From Bacillus norwichensis (GTDB lineage Bacteria > Bacillota > Bacilli > Bacillales > Bacillaceae_C): a stretch of DNA of 64,000 bases. Position 1 is the stretch's first letter. Every line of letters starts with the position of its first letter. The notes beneath the pieces were generated by a model. The model was not told the origin of the DNA and did no database searches. It worked only from the letters and a program-made list of their open reading frames with translations. The stretch is taken from positions 97,350-161,349 of the forward strand of contig NZ_JACSPV010000007.1 of assembly GCF_014836955.1 (NCBI RefSeq), given 5' to 3'. The translations under genes and the position numbers were made by a program. Below are positions 34,396 through 43,115 of this stretch, in pieces.

Positions 34396-35253
34396 TTAAC
34401 GAAGTAATTGAAGAACTCCTTGTGGCTGTTGGTTAGCTTGAGCAAGCATTGCTTGAGCAGCTTGAGAAAGAATGTTGTTCTTAGTGAACTCCATCATTTC
34501 TTTTGCCATGTCAACATCACGGATACGTGATTCAGCAGCCGTTAAGTTTTCAGAAGATGTTCCAAGGTTGTTAATTGTATGTTCTAAGCGGTTTTGCATA
34601 GCACCGAGATTTGAACGTTCAGTAGCAACCGTTTTGATAGCTTCATTTAGCGTTTCAATAGCAGTATTCGCTGCATCTTGAGTGCTAACGTCGATACCAG
34701 TACCAGTTTTGCTATCTCCTGTACCTACTCCAAGTGTTTCAGAATCCAGTTTTGAGATATTCAACGTAACGTTTTGGTCTTTATTTGCTCCAATGTGGAA
34801 TGTTAATGCTGCACCACCAGAAGCAGAAGCAAAAGTCCCATCAAGAAGAGTTTTTCCGTTGAATTCAGTAGTCTCAGAAATACGAGTAATTTCACGTGCA
34901 AGCTGATTAATCTCATCTTGGATTGCTGCGCGGTCTGTATCGCTATCGTTTGTATCATTTGATGCTTGAACAGCTAATTCACGCATACGTTGAAGGATTG
35001 CATGTGTTTCATTTAATGCACCTTCAGCAGTTTGGATTAAAGAGATTCCATCTTGAGCGTTTTTCGCAGCCATGTCCAAACCTTTGATTTGAGCACGCAT
35101 TTTTTCAGAGATTGCTAGGCCCGCAGCATCGTCTCCAGCACGGTTGATACGAAGACCTGAAGATAATTTCTCCATGTTTTTTGTTGCAGCATTTGTTCCG
35201 GCATTTAGTTGACGGTGCGTGTTAAGAGCTGCAATGTTGTGGTTGATTCTCAT
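34396..35253 (-). CDS. hag: Flagellin
   Basis: A 285-residue flagellin, the filament subunit. The conserved N-terminal D0/D1 (MRINHNIAALNTHRQLN, SGLRINRAGDDAAGLAIS) and C-terminal D1/D0 (SRIRDVDMAKEMMEFTKNNI ... ANQQPQGVLQLLR) flank a short variable centre (about 170-215), close in size to B. subtilis Hag (304). ATG 35253 has AAGGAGGA 7 nt upstream. Its leader carries a CsrA site, and the fliW and csrA genes are immediately upstream, so the Hag-FliW-CsrA feedback loop of B. subtilis probably operates. Confidence 0.98.
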   Translation of the reverse strand: MRINHNIAALNTHRQLNAGTNAATKNMEKLSSGLRINRAGDDAAGLAISEKMRAQIKGLDMAAKNAQDGISLIQTAEGALNETHAILQRMRELAVQASNDTNDSDTDRAAIQDEINQLAREITRISETTEFNGKTLLDGTFASASGGAALTFHIGANKDQNVTLNISKLDSETLGVGTGDSKTGTGIDVSTQDAANTAIETLNEAIKTVATERSNLGAMQNRLEHTINNLGTSSENLTAAESRIRDVDMAKEMMEFTKNNILSQAAQAMLAQANQQPQGVLQLLR

Positions 35254-35260
35254 TTCATTT

Positions 35261-35291
35261 TCCTCCTTGAATATGCCGCTCACATCCTTGT
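35261..35291 (-). promoter_or_regulatory. CsrA binding sites in the hag leader
   Basis: ACAAGGATGT (35291-35282 on the minus strand) matches the CsrA consensus ACARGGAUGU exactly. The Shine-Dalgarno AAGGAGGA (35268-35261) offers the second GGA site. This pair is how CsrA represses hag translation in B. subtilis. Confidence 0.85.
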
Positions 35292-35359
35292 GAACGGTAT
35301 TGCTATATATTGTTGACAAGATATCCGGTCGGCCGCCCGGCACCTTGCCTTCAATAGTT

Positions 35360-35385
35360 ATATCGGCAGGAGAAAGAATTGTTTA
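35360..35385 (-). promoter_or_regulatory. Sigma-D promoter of hag
   Basis: TAAA (35385-35382), 14-nt spacer, GCCGATAT (35367-35360), about 105 nt upstream of the hag ATG. Matches the sigma-D consensus apart from a spacer one base short. Confidence 0.88.
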
Positions 35386-35393
35386 ATAGGTAT

Positions 35394-35621
35394 TCACTCT
35401 TTTTTTGCGTTTTCTAGTAGACTGGAAAGGTCAGATATTCCGTTCAATGCAGCTCTATTTTCATTTTTTATTTCCACCCATACTTCTTTCCGGTAAACTT
35501 CAACGTTCTTAGGAGCATTGATCCCGATCTTTACTTGATCTCCTTGGATTGCCGTAATGGAGATTTCAATATCAGGCCCAATTTGGATCGCTTCTCCCTT
35601 TTTTCTTGATAGTATGAGCAT
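35394..35621 (-). CDS. csrA: Translational regulator CsrA
   Basis: A 75-residue CsrA. MLILSRKKGEAIQIGPDIEI and VKIGINAPKNVEVYRKEVW are the family core; the dimer binds GGA-containing hairpins. ATG 35621 follows AGGGGTGACGAG; the frame reaching to 35681 overlaps fliW and is not used. It blocks hag translation until FliW sequesters it. Ordered fliW-csrA-hag on the transcript. Confidence 0.97.
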   Translation of the reverse strand: MLILSRKKGEAIQIGPDIEISITAIQGDQVKIGINAPKNVEVYRKEVWVEIKNENRAALNGISDLSSLLENAKKE

Positions 35622-35625
35622 CTCG

Positions 35626-36060
35626 TCACCCCTTTGCTTTTGTCCCGAACAATGGGTGTTTTGTTTTGTGATTTCCTTCATTCAAAATGACCTGTTTAGC
35701 CATATTGTTTTTCGAGTTAATGACAATTGGAGCCTGCAAGTTAGCGGTGGTTCTCTCGAATGGATCCTGTACAGTTAAGATAGTAAATACAGCAGCATCT
35801 TCCGCTTTTTCTAATTCCAACTGACCCACCACCGACTCGCTCAATTGAAAATCATATTCTGGAAAAAATGAAAAAGGATCTACTACAACAAATCCTATTT
35901 CGGGTGTCCTGATGGACTGTAAGACGGTCAATACACTTTCATCCAACGGCAGCAATAGAAACTCCCTCTGATCCGGAAAACCTGGGATACCACTGTCAAA
36001 TTTCAAGATGTCTTTTGAGCTGAATTTCTGTAAGCCATGATATTTCGTCTCAATCTCCAT
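35626..36060 (-). CDS. fliW: Flagellar assembly factor FliW
   Basis: A 144-residue FliW. IPGFPDQREFLLLPLDES and FVVVDPFSFFPEYDFQL are typical. FliW binds either flagellin or CsrA: when free flagellin falls, FliW releases from it and inhibits CsrA so hag is translated. Four bases separate it from csrA, so they are co-expressed. Confidence 0.97.
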   Translation of the reverse strand: MEIETKYHGLQKFSSKDILKFDSGIPGFPDQREFLLLPLDESVLTVLQSIRTPEIGFVVVDPFSFFPEYDFQLSESVVGQLELEKAEDAAVFTILTVQDPFERTTANLQAPIVINSKNNMAKQVILNEGNHKTKHPLFGTKAKG

Positions 36061-36079
36061 ATTCTTCTTCCCGCTCCTT

Positions 36080-36646
36080 TCATGCTTCTAGATTGATAAA
36101 GTCGATTTTCAATGAAGGTTCACGTTCCATGAAAATATCCACTTTCCCTGATTGATAATCGATTATAGGCTTCTGCGGTTGCACTTGGATTATCGGTTCA
36201 CGCCTCATCCACTGTATATTTAAAATAGCAGGTTCATAATTCAATTTCACACTGAAAGGTGAAGGGATAAATCCAATATTAAACGAAGCTTCTGGCCTTT
36301 CTGAGTTTCGCTTTGCAATACCCGGCATCGGATTTCCGCCATTTTCAATTCGCATGAGCTCATCCCCTTCTTCCGCTCTGCGAGCTGTTCCCTCCATTGC
36401 CTTAGAGCGCCCTTCTTGGGCAAACTCTTCCATGACCCTCGGCAATGACTTTAAGTTCATGTCTTCCCATGCCTTCGTCTGGTCAATCGTCAGCTTCGAT
36501 GATGTTTTCTCAATCTGCATTTCAGCCGGGGGCTGCTGAATCTCTACAATTACTTTGGGTTGTTCAATGCTCTGGCTTGCCGGAATTGTTCTTATACCAA
36601 TTTGCCCTTTAACGGATTCCATCTGGATTTGCGGCATCAATCTCAT
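36080..36646 (-). CDS. yviE: YviE-like protein (DUF6470)
   Basis: A 188-residue protein in the conserved yviE position between flgL and fliW. Beta-rich N-terminal part with repeated Ile/Val-Gln segments (PQIQMESVKGQIGIRT, PKVIVEIQQPPAEMQIEKTS) and a C-terminal part ending EREPSLKIDFINLEA. No catalytic motif is visible. The family is conserved with late flagellar genes but has no known mechanism. Confidence 0.85.
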   Translation of the reverse strand: MRLMPQIQMESVKGQIGIRTIPASQSIEQPKVIVEIQQPPAEMQIEKTSSKLTIDQTKAWEDMNLKSLPRVMEEFAQEGRSKAMEGTARRAEEGDELMRIENGGNPMPGIAKRNSERPEASFNIGFIPSPFSVKLNYEPAILNIQWMRREPIIQVQPQKPIIDYQSGKVDIFMEREPSLKIDFINLEA

Positions 36647-36697
36647 ACTTCTTCAACTCCTCTTAAGCAACAAAAAAGCTATCCCGCAGAATAGCTT

Positions 36698-37570
36698 TTA
36701 TCTCAGAAAATCTACCAGTGTCGGCTGGATGATCCGGGAACTGACGCTCAGTGATGCACGAAGCAGACTCTCTTCCATGATTAATTCCGTGATCACTTGT
36801 TCGTATTCCACATCTTCATTATCAGACATCATTTTTTTGGAAATTTCCTCCTGTTGGTCCACCCGCTGTTCCATTGCATCAATCCGGTTAGATTTTGCAC
36901 CAAGTGAAGAACGTTCCTTCAGCAATTCATCAATCCGTTTGTCTAGAATAGATAAATGGCTGTCGATATCTCCCTCAGACTCAATATCGTTAATTAAATT
37001 TTGAATAGATGCAAAAAACTCTTCTGAAAAAATAGTATCTGGCTTTACGTTTACAGGGATAAAAACGCCCTTACCAAGTTCAATTTTCACATCATCCGAA
37101 TTTACAGGAAAAATCGGTGGGTTGGCTGTCAAATCAACTGGCCGCTCATTTGTTTTTGTTCCATTAAAAATATATTTCCCGCCAACTTCCGTGTTCGCAA
37201 TATTTTCTAATTGTTGCATAATTTCATTGATCTCTTTGGTTACAGCATCTAACTGTCCTTCTTCATATGTCCCGTTAGACGCCTGTACCGTCAATTCCCG
37301 TATGCGATGCATCGCCTTTGTTGCTTGGTCTAAAGCAGCATCAGAATTATCAATCCAGTTATGAGCTTCTGCAAAATTCCTTTTGAATTGCTCCGTTTGG
37401 AGGACATTGTTCCGATAAGCAATTCCCTTCATAGCCGCAACGGGATCATCAGACGGACGTGTAATCTTTTTCCCCGTATTCATCTGTTCCTGCAACTGCC
37501 CAAGCCTTCCATATGTATTGCTCAAATGTCTAAGTGAATTATTCGCTATCATTGACTGCGTGACGCGCAT
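36698..37570 (-). CDS. flgL: Flagellar hook-filament junction protein FlgL
   Basis: A 290-residue FlgL (HAP3). Flagellin-like N-terminus MRVTQSMIANNSLRHLSNTY and GKKITRPSDDPVAAMKGIAY; flagellin-like C-terminus LRASLSVSSRIIQPTLVDFL. It joins FlgK to the filament. Follows flgK by 12 bp in the same operon. Length normal. Confidence 0.97.
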   Translation of the reverse strand: MRVTQSMIANNSLRHLSNTYGRLGQLQEQMNTGKKITRPSDDPVAAMKGIAYRNNVLQTEQFKRNFAEAHNWIDNSDAALDQATKAMHRIRELTVQASNGTYEEGQLDAVTKEINEIMQQLENIANTEVGGKYIFNGTKTNERPVDLTANPPIFPVNSDDVKIELGKGVFIPVNVKPDTIFSEEFFASIQNLINDIESEGDIDSHLSILDKRIDELLKERSSLGAKSNRIDAMEQRVDQQEEISKKMMSDNEDVEYEQVITELIMEESLLRASLSVSSRIIQPTLVDFLR

Positions 37571-37582
37571 GTTCCATCCCCC

Positions 37583-39010
37583 CTATCTTCCAATAATGCC
37601 CATTCCATTAATAATTTTATCGAGCATTTCATCAACCACTGTAATGTTTCTTGCAGCTGCATTATACGCATGCTGGAATTTGATCATATTCATTATTTCT
37701 TCATCTAACGAAACAGTGCTCACAGACAGACGTTTATCATCAACAGATGCCTGTAATGCTGCAGCATTTGCCTTTTGCCGATTGGCATATTGTGCTTCCA
37801 CCCCAAGTTTCCCGATGATTTTTTGGTAACCTGTGATTACATCTTTAAACGAATCAGCCAAGGCCAAAGCCTGTTGACTATCACCAACTGCACCTGATTT
37901 CGAAGCGGCCAAATCATCTGTATGTGTCAGTTCCATCGTTATTCCCTTAGCTCCAGCACCTTCAGTAAAAAAGACGCCACCATCGCTTCCATCTTTTGTT
38001 TTACCTTCTTTGTGAATTTCGTTGATGCTCTTTGCAAATTGGTTGGCCAGATCGTCCAGTTGATTCATGATTTTCAAATAAGAATCATGTTCTTCACTAC
38101 CATAGCCATAGTTTTCAATCAAACTCTTTAATCTACCTTGAGGCAATTGATCTATAGGAACGGCGTTTCCATCAAATGAAAGGCCAGTGACAATATCAGG
38201 ATCGCCACCCTTGGTAATTTCCAGCTCTTTATAACCTGATCGATTCACAATTTCAACGTCTCCAACCATGATTTTATAAATACCTTCCATGGCTCCTGTG
38301 GCATTTGAATAGCTATCTTCTTTGATGACCTGGATATCCATATATTTAGAAAGCTCGTCTACAAGCAGATCACGTTCGTCATATAAATTATTTGGAATAA
38401 AGCCGAGCGGTTCCATTTCTGCAATTCTATTATTCAAAGCATCAATATTTTTCAAAATCGAGTTAATGGCTTCTTGGTCAGTATCAAGCTGAAGTCCAAG
38501 GTCTTCCCTATAGGTTTGGATGCTCTGATAAATGTAATTGAATGTATCCGCAACTGCATGTCCACGTTGCAACACAACTTCACGGGCACCGTCATTTTCA
38601 GGATGAACACTTAAATCCTGAAGAGACTGCCAAAATTCGCCGAGCACTTTGGAAATACCGACGCTGTCTTTTCCTGATTCGTTTAGAATATCCTCCAGTC
38701 TAGATAGAGCCTCAGAGCTTGTTCCATAGTAGCCCAGCTTGGCACTCTCCTTCCGGAATTGGCCGTCTAAAAAAAATTCACGGACCCGATGTACCTCTCC
38801 AGCTGTAACTCCTGTCCCGATCTGGCCAGGAATTTGCGGTCTGTTCATCGAAGCCGGTGGGTACGCCTCGGTTGCCCTCATATTGATCCGCTGGCGCGTA
38901 TATCCCGGTGTATTCGCATTTGCTACGTTATTCCCCGTCGTATAGAGTCCGGACTGTTGAGTATTCAACGCCCGCTTTGCCGTTTCAAGACCATGAAAAG
39001 TAGATGTCAT
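37583..39010 (-). CDS. flgK: Flagellar hook-associated protein FlgK
   Basis: A 475-residue FlgK (HAP1), first junction protein above the hook. N-terminal STFHGLETAKRALNTQQSGL with NVANANTPGYTRQ, and C-terminal SLDEEIMNMIKFQHAYNAAAR are characteristic. Slightly shorter than the B. subtilis protein (about 507). AGGAACAAAC precedes ATG 39010. Followed closely by flgL. Confidence 0.97.
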   Translation of the reverse strand: MTSTFHGLETAKRALNTQQSGLYTTGNNVANANTPGYTRQRINMRATEAYPPASMNRPQIPGQIGTGVTAGEVHRVREFFLDGQFRKESAKLGYYGTSSEALSRLEDILNESGKDSVGISKVLGEFWQSLQDLSVHPENDGAREVVLQRGHAVADTFNYIYQSIQTYREDLGLQLDTDQEAINSILKNIDALNNRIAEMEPLGFIPNNLYDERDLLVDELSKYMDIQVIKEDSYSNATGAMEGIYKIMVGDVEIVNRSGYKELEITKGGDPDIVTGLSFDGNAVPIDQLPQGRLKSLIENYGYGSEEHDSYLKIMNQLDDLANQFAKSINEIHKEGKTKDGSDGGVFFTEGAGAKGITMELTHTDDLAASKSGAVGDSQQALALADSFKDVITGYQKIIGKLGVEAQYANRQKANAAALQASVDDKRLSVSTVSLDEEIMNMIKFQHAYNAAARNITVVDEMLDKIINGMGIIGR

Positions 39011-39049
39011 GTTTGTTCCTCCGTTAATCCTGAATCATTTAATATAGAA

Positions 39050-39538
39050 TCAAGCCTTTGAATCGAAAAAAGACTTACCAGGTTTGGCATGTTGTTTTTT
39101 TACATCCGGCCTGCTGTAAGCTGCCGCTTCTTTTTCAGGCTGCAGCACATCAAGATTGATGTTGACGAATTGCAGCGTTTGGTAAATTAACTGCTGGTTC
39201 AGCTCATTTTGTTCCTGCAATTTGGCAATGACCGAAACCAATTGATCCTGGAGTGCCTTCAGAGTTTCTGCCGCTTCTGGTACTGCAGCTTTTATACAGT
39301 CCACAATTGTGATTTGGCTATCTGCACTTTTCTTTAAAAATGACTGAGCAGCCGTCTGCCGCTCATTTTCCATCATAGTAATAGCCGCTGCCAATTTCTG
39401 CTCTTCACGCATGATTTCCTGAAGGCTGTCCACATCCCCTTTTTTCAGTACTTCTGTTTTCTTAAGCGCATTTCTTAACAAACTCTCATGCAGTTGATAC
39501 TGTTTGGTTAGGTTAACAATTAAAGTTTCAGCAGACAT
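39050..39538 (-). CDS. flgN: Flagellar export chaperone FlgN
   Basis: A 162-residue helical protein in the flgN (yvyG) place between flgM and flgK. Heptad-rich helices (about residues 3-60 and 75-130, LKALQDQLVSVIAKLQEQNE) fit the FlgN fold that escorts FlgK and FlgL to the export gate. The tail KKQHAKPGKSFFDSKA is basic. Confidence 0.9.
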   Translation of the reverse strand: MSAETLIVNLTKQYQLHESLLRNALKKTEVLKKGDVDSLQEIMREEQKLAAAITMMENERQTAAQSFLKKSADSQITIVDCIKAAVPEAAETLKALQDQLVSVIAKLQEQNELNQQLIYQTLQFVNINLDVLQPEKEAAAYSRPDVKKQHAKPGKSFFDSKA

Positions 39539-39557
39539 GGAACAGCCTCCTCTCAGC

Positions 39558-39824
39558 TTATTGGTTGAAGTAGTACTTTGCTATGCTGTGTGCAACCTTT
39601 TTAGGGTCGACTTTATATTCACCTTGTTGGATTTGATTTTTTAATTGCTCGATGTGGGCTTTCCGTTCTGCATCATATCGGGATGATTGCTGCAGTTCTT
39701 TAGCCTGCTTGGATATTTCTATTTGATCCGCCTCGATACGCTCCGTGCGGGGTTTCTGTTCCATCTGATTAATCTGCTTTGAATATGGATTCGTTTCAGG
39801 TCTGTTGAAAGAATTGATTTTCAT
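39558..39824 (-). CDS. flgM: Anti-sigma-D factor FlgM
   Basis: An 88-residue FlgM. The acidic-basic, disordered N-terminus and a C-terminal helical part with DAERKAHIEQLKNQIQQGEY and KVAHSIAKYYFN bind sigma-D until FlgM is exported through the finished hook. ATG 39824 has AGGAGG 7 nt upstream and is preferred over the adjoining TTG at 39827. First gene of flgM-flgN-flgK-flgL-yviE-fliW-csrA, with its own sigma-D promoter. Confidence 0.95.
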   Translation of the reverse strand: MKINSFNRPETNPYSKQINQMEQKPRTERIEADQIEISKQAKELQQSSRYDAERKAHIEQLKNQIQQGEYKVDPKKVAHSIAKYYFNQ

Positions 39825-39861
39825 CAAATAACCTCCTTGCTTTCAACGTTTCGTACTTATT

Positions 39862-39888
39862 ATATCGGTTTAACCAAATAAATGTTTA
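39862..39888 (-). promoter_or_regulatory. Sigma-D promoter of flgM
   Basis: TAAA (39888-39885), 15-nt spacer, ACCGATAT (39869-39862): one mismatch (A for G) from GCCGATAT. About 38 nt upstream of flgM, parallel to the known sigma-D flgM promoter in B. subtilis. Confidence 0.85.
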
Positions 39889-39908
39889 GTTCATCTTCAT
39901 CGAAATAT

Positions 39909-40616
39909 TCAACCTCTCGCCAATGTCAATGCCGCTACGCTTTTAGCCCCGGCTTCTTTTAAAGCATGTGCTGCATGATGAAGTGTCGAACCTGTTGTAT
40001 AAATATCATCTATCAATAAAATATTTTTCCCGCTGACGGATTCATTCAAATTCACTTTAAAAACTTGCTTGAGATAAATTCTTTCATCGCGGGATTTTTT
40101 TGATTGTTTTTCACCATGGATTCTATGAAGAGCATCAAATGTTTCAAGCCCAGCTTCTCTTGCCAAAGCCGCTGCCTGATTGAACCCCCGCTCCAGCAAA
40201 CGCTCCCTGCTCAACGGAATAGGGACAACCAAATCGGATGACGTTTTTGAAAATGCTTTTCTGATATCTTGAGAAAATACCTTCGCCAAGACATAATCAC
40301 CGCGATATTTATAGCGCGCCAGCAGTTCTTTTAAAAAGTGATTATATTGATATATGGAAACATTTTGTGCAAGGATGCCCGCCCATTTTGGATCTTCCTC
40401 CCAGCGAAAACAGTCATGGCACATATCGACATGTATATATTCTCTCTCTAATTCAACAAGTGACCTCGAACACTTTCTGCAAATAGGTTCTTCTATTACC
40501 GCCAAATTCCCTCTACAGGTCTTGCACAGACGCTCCTCCGGGGAGCCAAACAAGAGCTTTATCCAAGACATATCCTCCTGGATGACAGTATCGCAATACA
40601 AACAATGATTATTCAT
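39909..40616 (-). CDS. comFC: Competence protein ComFC
   Basis: A 235-residue ComFC/GntX phosphoribosyltransferase-like protein. N-terminal zinc-binding CxxC pairs (CLYCD, CKTCR, CRKCS, CHDCF) and C-terminal PRPP-loop ILLIDDIYTTGST are visible. It is needed for transformation with ComFA. Its start overlaps comFA by 8 bp. In B. subtilis comFB lies between the two and yvyF follows; neither is present here. Confidence 0.95.
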   Translation of the reverse strand: MNNHCLYCDTVIQEDMSWIKLLFGSPEERLCKTCRGNLAVIEEPICRKCSRSLVELEREYIHVDMCHDCFRWEEDPKWAGILAQNVSIYQYNHFLKELLARYKYRGDYVLAKVFSQDIRKAFSKTSSDLVVPIPLSRERLLERGFNQAAALAREAGLETFDALHRIHGEKQSKKSRDERIYLKQVFKVNLNESVSGKNILLIDDIYTTGSTLHHAAHALKEAGAKSVAALTLARG

Positions 40617-42021
40617 CGAGCTGCCCTGCCTTCCTTGCCTCTTTGTTCATCCCGTCAATATGGAGCAATGCCTGAATCATTGCTTTTGTTCGTCCATAAT
40701 GAAAAAAAGTCACTTCACCTGCTGGGTACATGGAACTTCTGCCGACCCTGCCTGCGATTTGAACAAGAGCGGCCTCTGTAAAAATATCTTCTTCTGCACC
40801 TAACACTGCCACATCTATGTTTGGAAATGTAACACCTCTTTCCAAAATGGTTGTTGTAAGAAGGAGCGGCGTTTCACCCGCTCTCATTCTTTCCACTTTC
40901 ACTTTTCTTAAAGGGTCTTCTGCATGTACAGCTTCAATCGCTGGATGCAGTTTTTTTAAAATAGGGAGCGATTTTTTCATGAGTTCAATATGGGGCAGAA
41001 AGATGAGCGCTTGTTTTCCTCGTTTCAGCCGCTTTTCAGCCCAATCCAAAACATTATAAGGAAGTTGGCTCTTTCCTAATCGATTCTGCCAATTTCCACA
41101 CCAAACAAGCCGCGGAAGAGGGAGCGGTCTTCGATGAAAGCGGGCAGGAATTTTTATAAACTCCCGTTTTCCAAACCGGCACTCATCCTGCCATTTCTTA
41201 CTGGGTGTTGCAGTTAAATAGATACGAGCGGCTTTCGGTTTGGCCGCTTTTTTTACTGACCATTGAAGGCTTTCATCAAATGTGTATGGAAAAGCATCGA
41301 CTTCATCGACAATAATCGTGTCAAATGCATGCTCAAAACGAAGGAGTTGATGGGTAGTAGAAATCATTAAGGGAGAAAATTGGTGGCGATCATCACTTCC
41401 GCCATAAAGCGCTGCCACTAGAATCGAGGGAAATACTTTTTTTATTCGAGGGACAAGCTCCAGCACAACATCTGTCCGTGGGGTCGCAATACAGATCCGC
41501 TGGCCAAGTCTCAATGCTTCACCAATACCTGAAAATAGTACTTCAGTCTTTCCAGCGCCGCAAACAGCCCAAATCAAAAGTTCTTTCATGTCTCGGACAG
41601 CGGCAACTACCGCATCAGACGCCGCTGCCTGTCCTGCGGATAGCAGGCCATCCCATTTCAGGCATCTGCCGAAATTCCATTCTAAAGGAGGACCAATCCA
41701 GCGATAAAGGCTCGTGCATTCGGACACTCTTCCCATCATGAGACATCTTCTACAATAGACACAATCCCGCCTGCATAAGGCACATGGAAATGTCGTATAG
41801 AAACGCCTAATCTGATTATGGCAACGATGGCACAGCCACCCACTGCTATCACTACTCAATCCAGGTCTTTTTTCAATCCATCCATTTTTGATATGTAAGT
41901 CTATTTCTTCTTTGGGAAACGGGATTTCATTTAATAGGAGTATTCTTCCGTGTAAAAACTGTTGAAGTTTTGGGGAGAAATTTCGTTGAAGGACAGGAGT
42001 CAGAGGAAATGTTGTTTTCAA
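40609..42021 (-). CDS. comFA: Competence helicase ComFA
   Basis: A 470-residue superfamily 2 ATPase that pulls transforming single-stranded DNA through ComEC. Four-cysteine zinc finger (CHRC...CALC...CVYCRRC, about 62-90), Walker A VCGAGKTE, DEVD box IIVDEVDAFPY, TATP motif YLTATPSKK and motif VI IAGRVGRS. TTG start at 42021 with AGGTGATCAA upstream. Close to degU, as in B. subtilis, but degV (yviA) is missing between them. No clear ComK box was found upstream by eye. Confidence 0.95.
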   Translation of the reverse strand: MKTTFPLTPVLQRNFSPKLQQFLHGRILLLNEIPFPKEEIDLHIKNGWIEKRPGLSSDSSGWLCHRCHNQIRRFYTTFPCALCRRDCVYCRRCLMMGRVSECTSLYRWIGPPLEWNFGRCLKWDGLLSAGQAAASDAVVAAVRDMKELLIWAVCGAGKTEVLFSGIGEALRLGQRICIATPRTDVVLELVPRIKKVFPSILVAALYGGSDDRHQFSPLMISTTHQLLRFEHAFDTIIVDEVDAFPYTFDESLQWSVKKAAKPKAARIYLTATPSKKWQDECRFGKREFIKIPARFHRRPLPLPRLVWCGNWQNRLGKSQLPYNVLDWAEKRLKRGKQALIFLPHIELMKKSLPILKKLHPAIEAVHAEDPLRKVKVERMRAGETPLLLTTTILERGVTFPNIDVAVLGAEEDIFTEAALVQIAGRVGRSSMYPAGEVTFFHYGRTKAMIQALLHIDGMNKEARKAGQLDE

Positions 42022-42172
42022 TTGATCACCTCTAAAAGATAGTGGTTAAAAGTTTTTCGTACAATAAATTCAAATCTTGCACGACTTTTCAGGATACCGC
42101 ACCGTTGGCCCTGAATCAGGTCTATCCAGGGCGCGCTCAGAACACTTATAGCTAATTCTGAAACTCAGACCG

Positions 42173-42208
42173 CACAAGGCCGAAATGCTTCACAGCATTC
42201 CGGCCATC
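42173..42208 (-). terminator. Hairpin after degU
   Basis: GGCCGGAATGCTG-TG-AAGCATTTCGGCC on the minus strand right after the degU stop. The tail has few Ts, so it may stabilise the mRNA rather than terminate efficiently. Confidence 0.55.
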
Positions 42209-42212
42209 AACA

Positions 42213-42893
42213 TTATCGCACTTCGACCCATCCATTCTTTATAGCAGTGATCACTGCCTGGGTACGATCGTTGACATTCATCTTTTGCAAAATGTTACTT
42301 ACATGGTTTTTGACTGTTTTTTCACTAATATAAAGAGCTTCACCGATAGCACGGTTGCTTTTTCCATCAGCAAGAAGCTGCAGGACTTCACATTCACGGC
42401 TCGTCAACAGATGAAGCGGTACTCTCACTTCTGGTTGTTGATAGCCTGCCCCTTTATTTTGCTGGTTCGCAAGGCGTCTATACTCTCTCACCAGTTTATG
42501 AGTGACTTTCGGGTGGATGTATGAACCTCCTTCAGCCACAACTTTGATTGCACCTATCAACTCGTCTGAATCCATTTCTTTTAACATGTAGCCCGCTGCA
42601 CCGGTTTTCATAGCATGCGTGACATATGCTTCTTCATCGTGGATGGAGAGAATAATCGCTTTTGAATCCGGATACGTCTCCATTAACTGCCTTGTTGCCT
42701 CTATTCCATTTGTATTCTTCATATTGATATCAAGCAAGACTACATCCGGGGAATACTCCTCAACAATCCCAACTGCATCACAGCCGTCTGCGCCCTCTGC
42801 CACGACAGAGAATGTCTTTTCGAATTCCAAGATTCTCTTTACACCTTCGCGAAACAATTCGTGATCATCAATAATGGCTATTTTTGTTTGCAT
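42213..42893 (-). CDS. degU: Response regulator DegU
   Basis: A 226-residue NarL-type regulator. Receiver domain with the acidic pocket IIDDH and phospho-acceptor Asp55 (LLDIN). C-terminal Lux[25 protein letters not shown]. Unphosphorylated or phosphorylated forms control exoenzymes, competence, motility and biofilm. AAGGGGGAATAACGA precedes ATG 42893. Separated from degS by a type I repeat copy rather than directly joined. Confidence 0.97.
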   Translation of the reverse strand: MQTKIAIIDDHELFREGVKRILEFEKTFSVVAEGADGCDAVGIVEEYSPDVVLLDINMKNTNGIEATRQLMETYPDSKAIILSIHDEEAYVTHAMKTGAAGYMLKEMDSDELIGAIKVVAEGGSYIHPKVTHKLVREYRRLANQQNKGAGYQQPEVRVPLHLLTSRECEVLQLLADGKSNRAIGEALYISEKTVKNHVSNILQKMNVNDRTQAVITAIKNGWVEVR

Positions 42894-42919
42894 TCGTTAT
42901 TCCCCCTTAATTGTTTTTA

Positions 42920-43115
42920 TTAAAATGCGCCTTGGCGTATTTACGCCCGGATTTTCTTGAGCTCCGCTCGATAAATCCCCTCTGAAAATCTCAGGCCTTC
43001 GCTGGAGGCTTTAACTTTATTCAGCCAGGGTTTGAACCCCCACTGATTGGAATACCGATATGCTGTCATCTCACCACTTACCAGAAGTGGGAGACTTCTG
43101 CTGAATGAAGTTAAA
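42920..43115. repeat. Type I dispersed repeat, copy 4 (between degS and degU)
   Basis: Full-length copy from AAAATGCGCCTTGGCG to CTGCTGAATGAAGTTAAA, containing GCTTTAACTTTATTCAGCC as the internal inverted repeat. The terminal TTA (43111-43113) is the degS stop codon. It occupies nearly the whole degS-degU gap. Confidence 0.92.

Noticed and set aside
42022..42110. ComK box upstream of comFA
   Set aside because: AAAA and TTTT tracts are present but never with the required five-base spacing in paired boxes.
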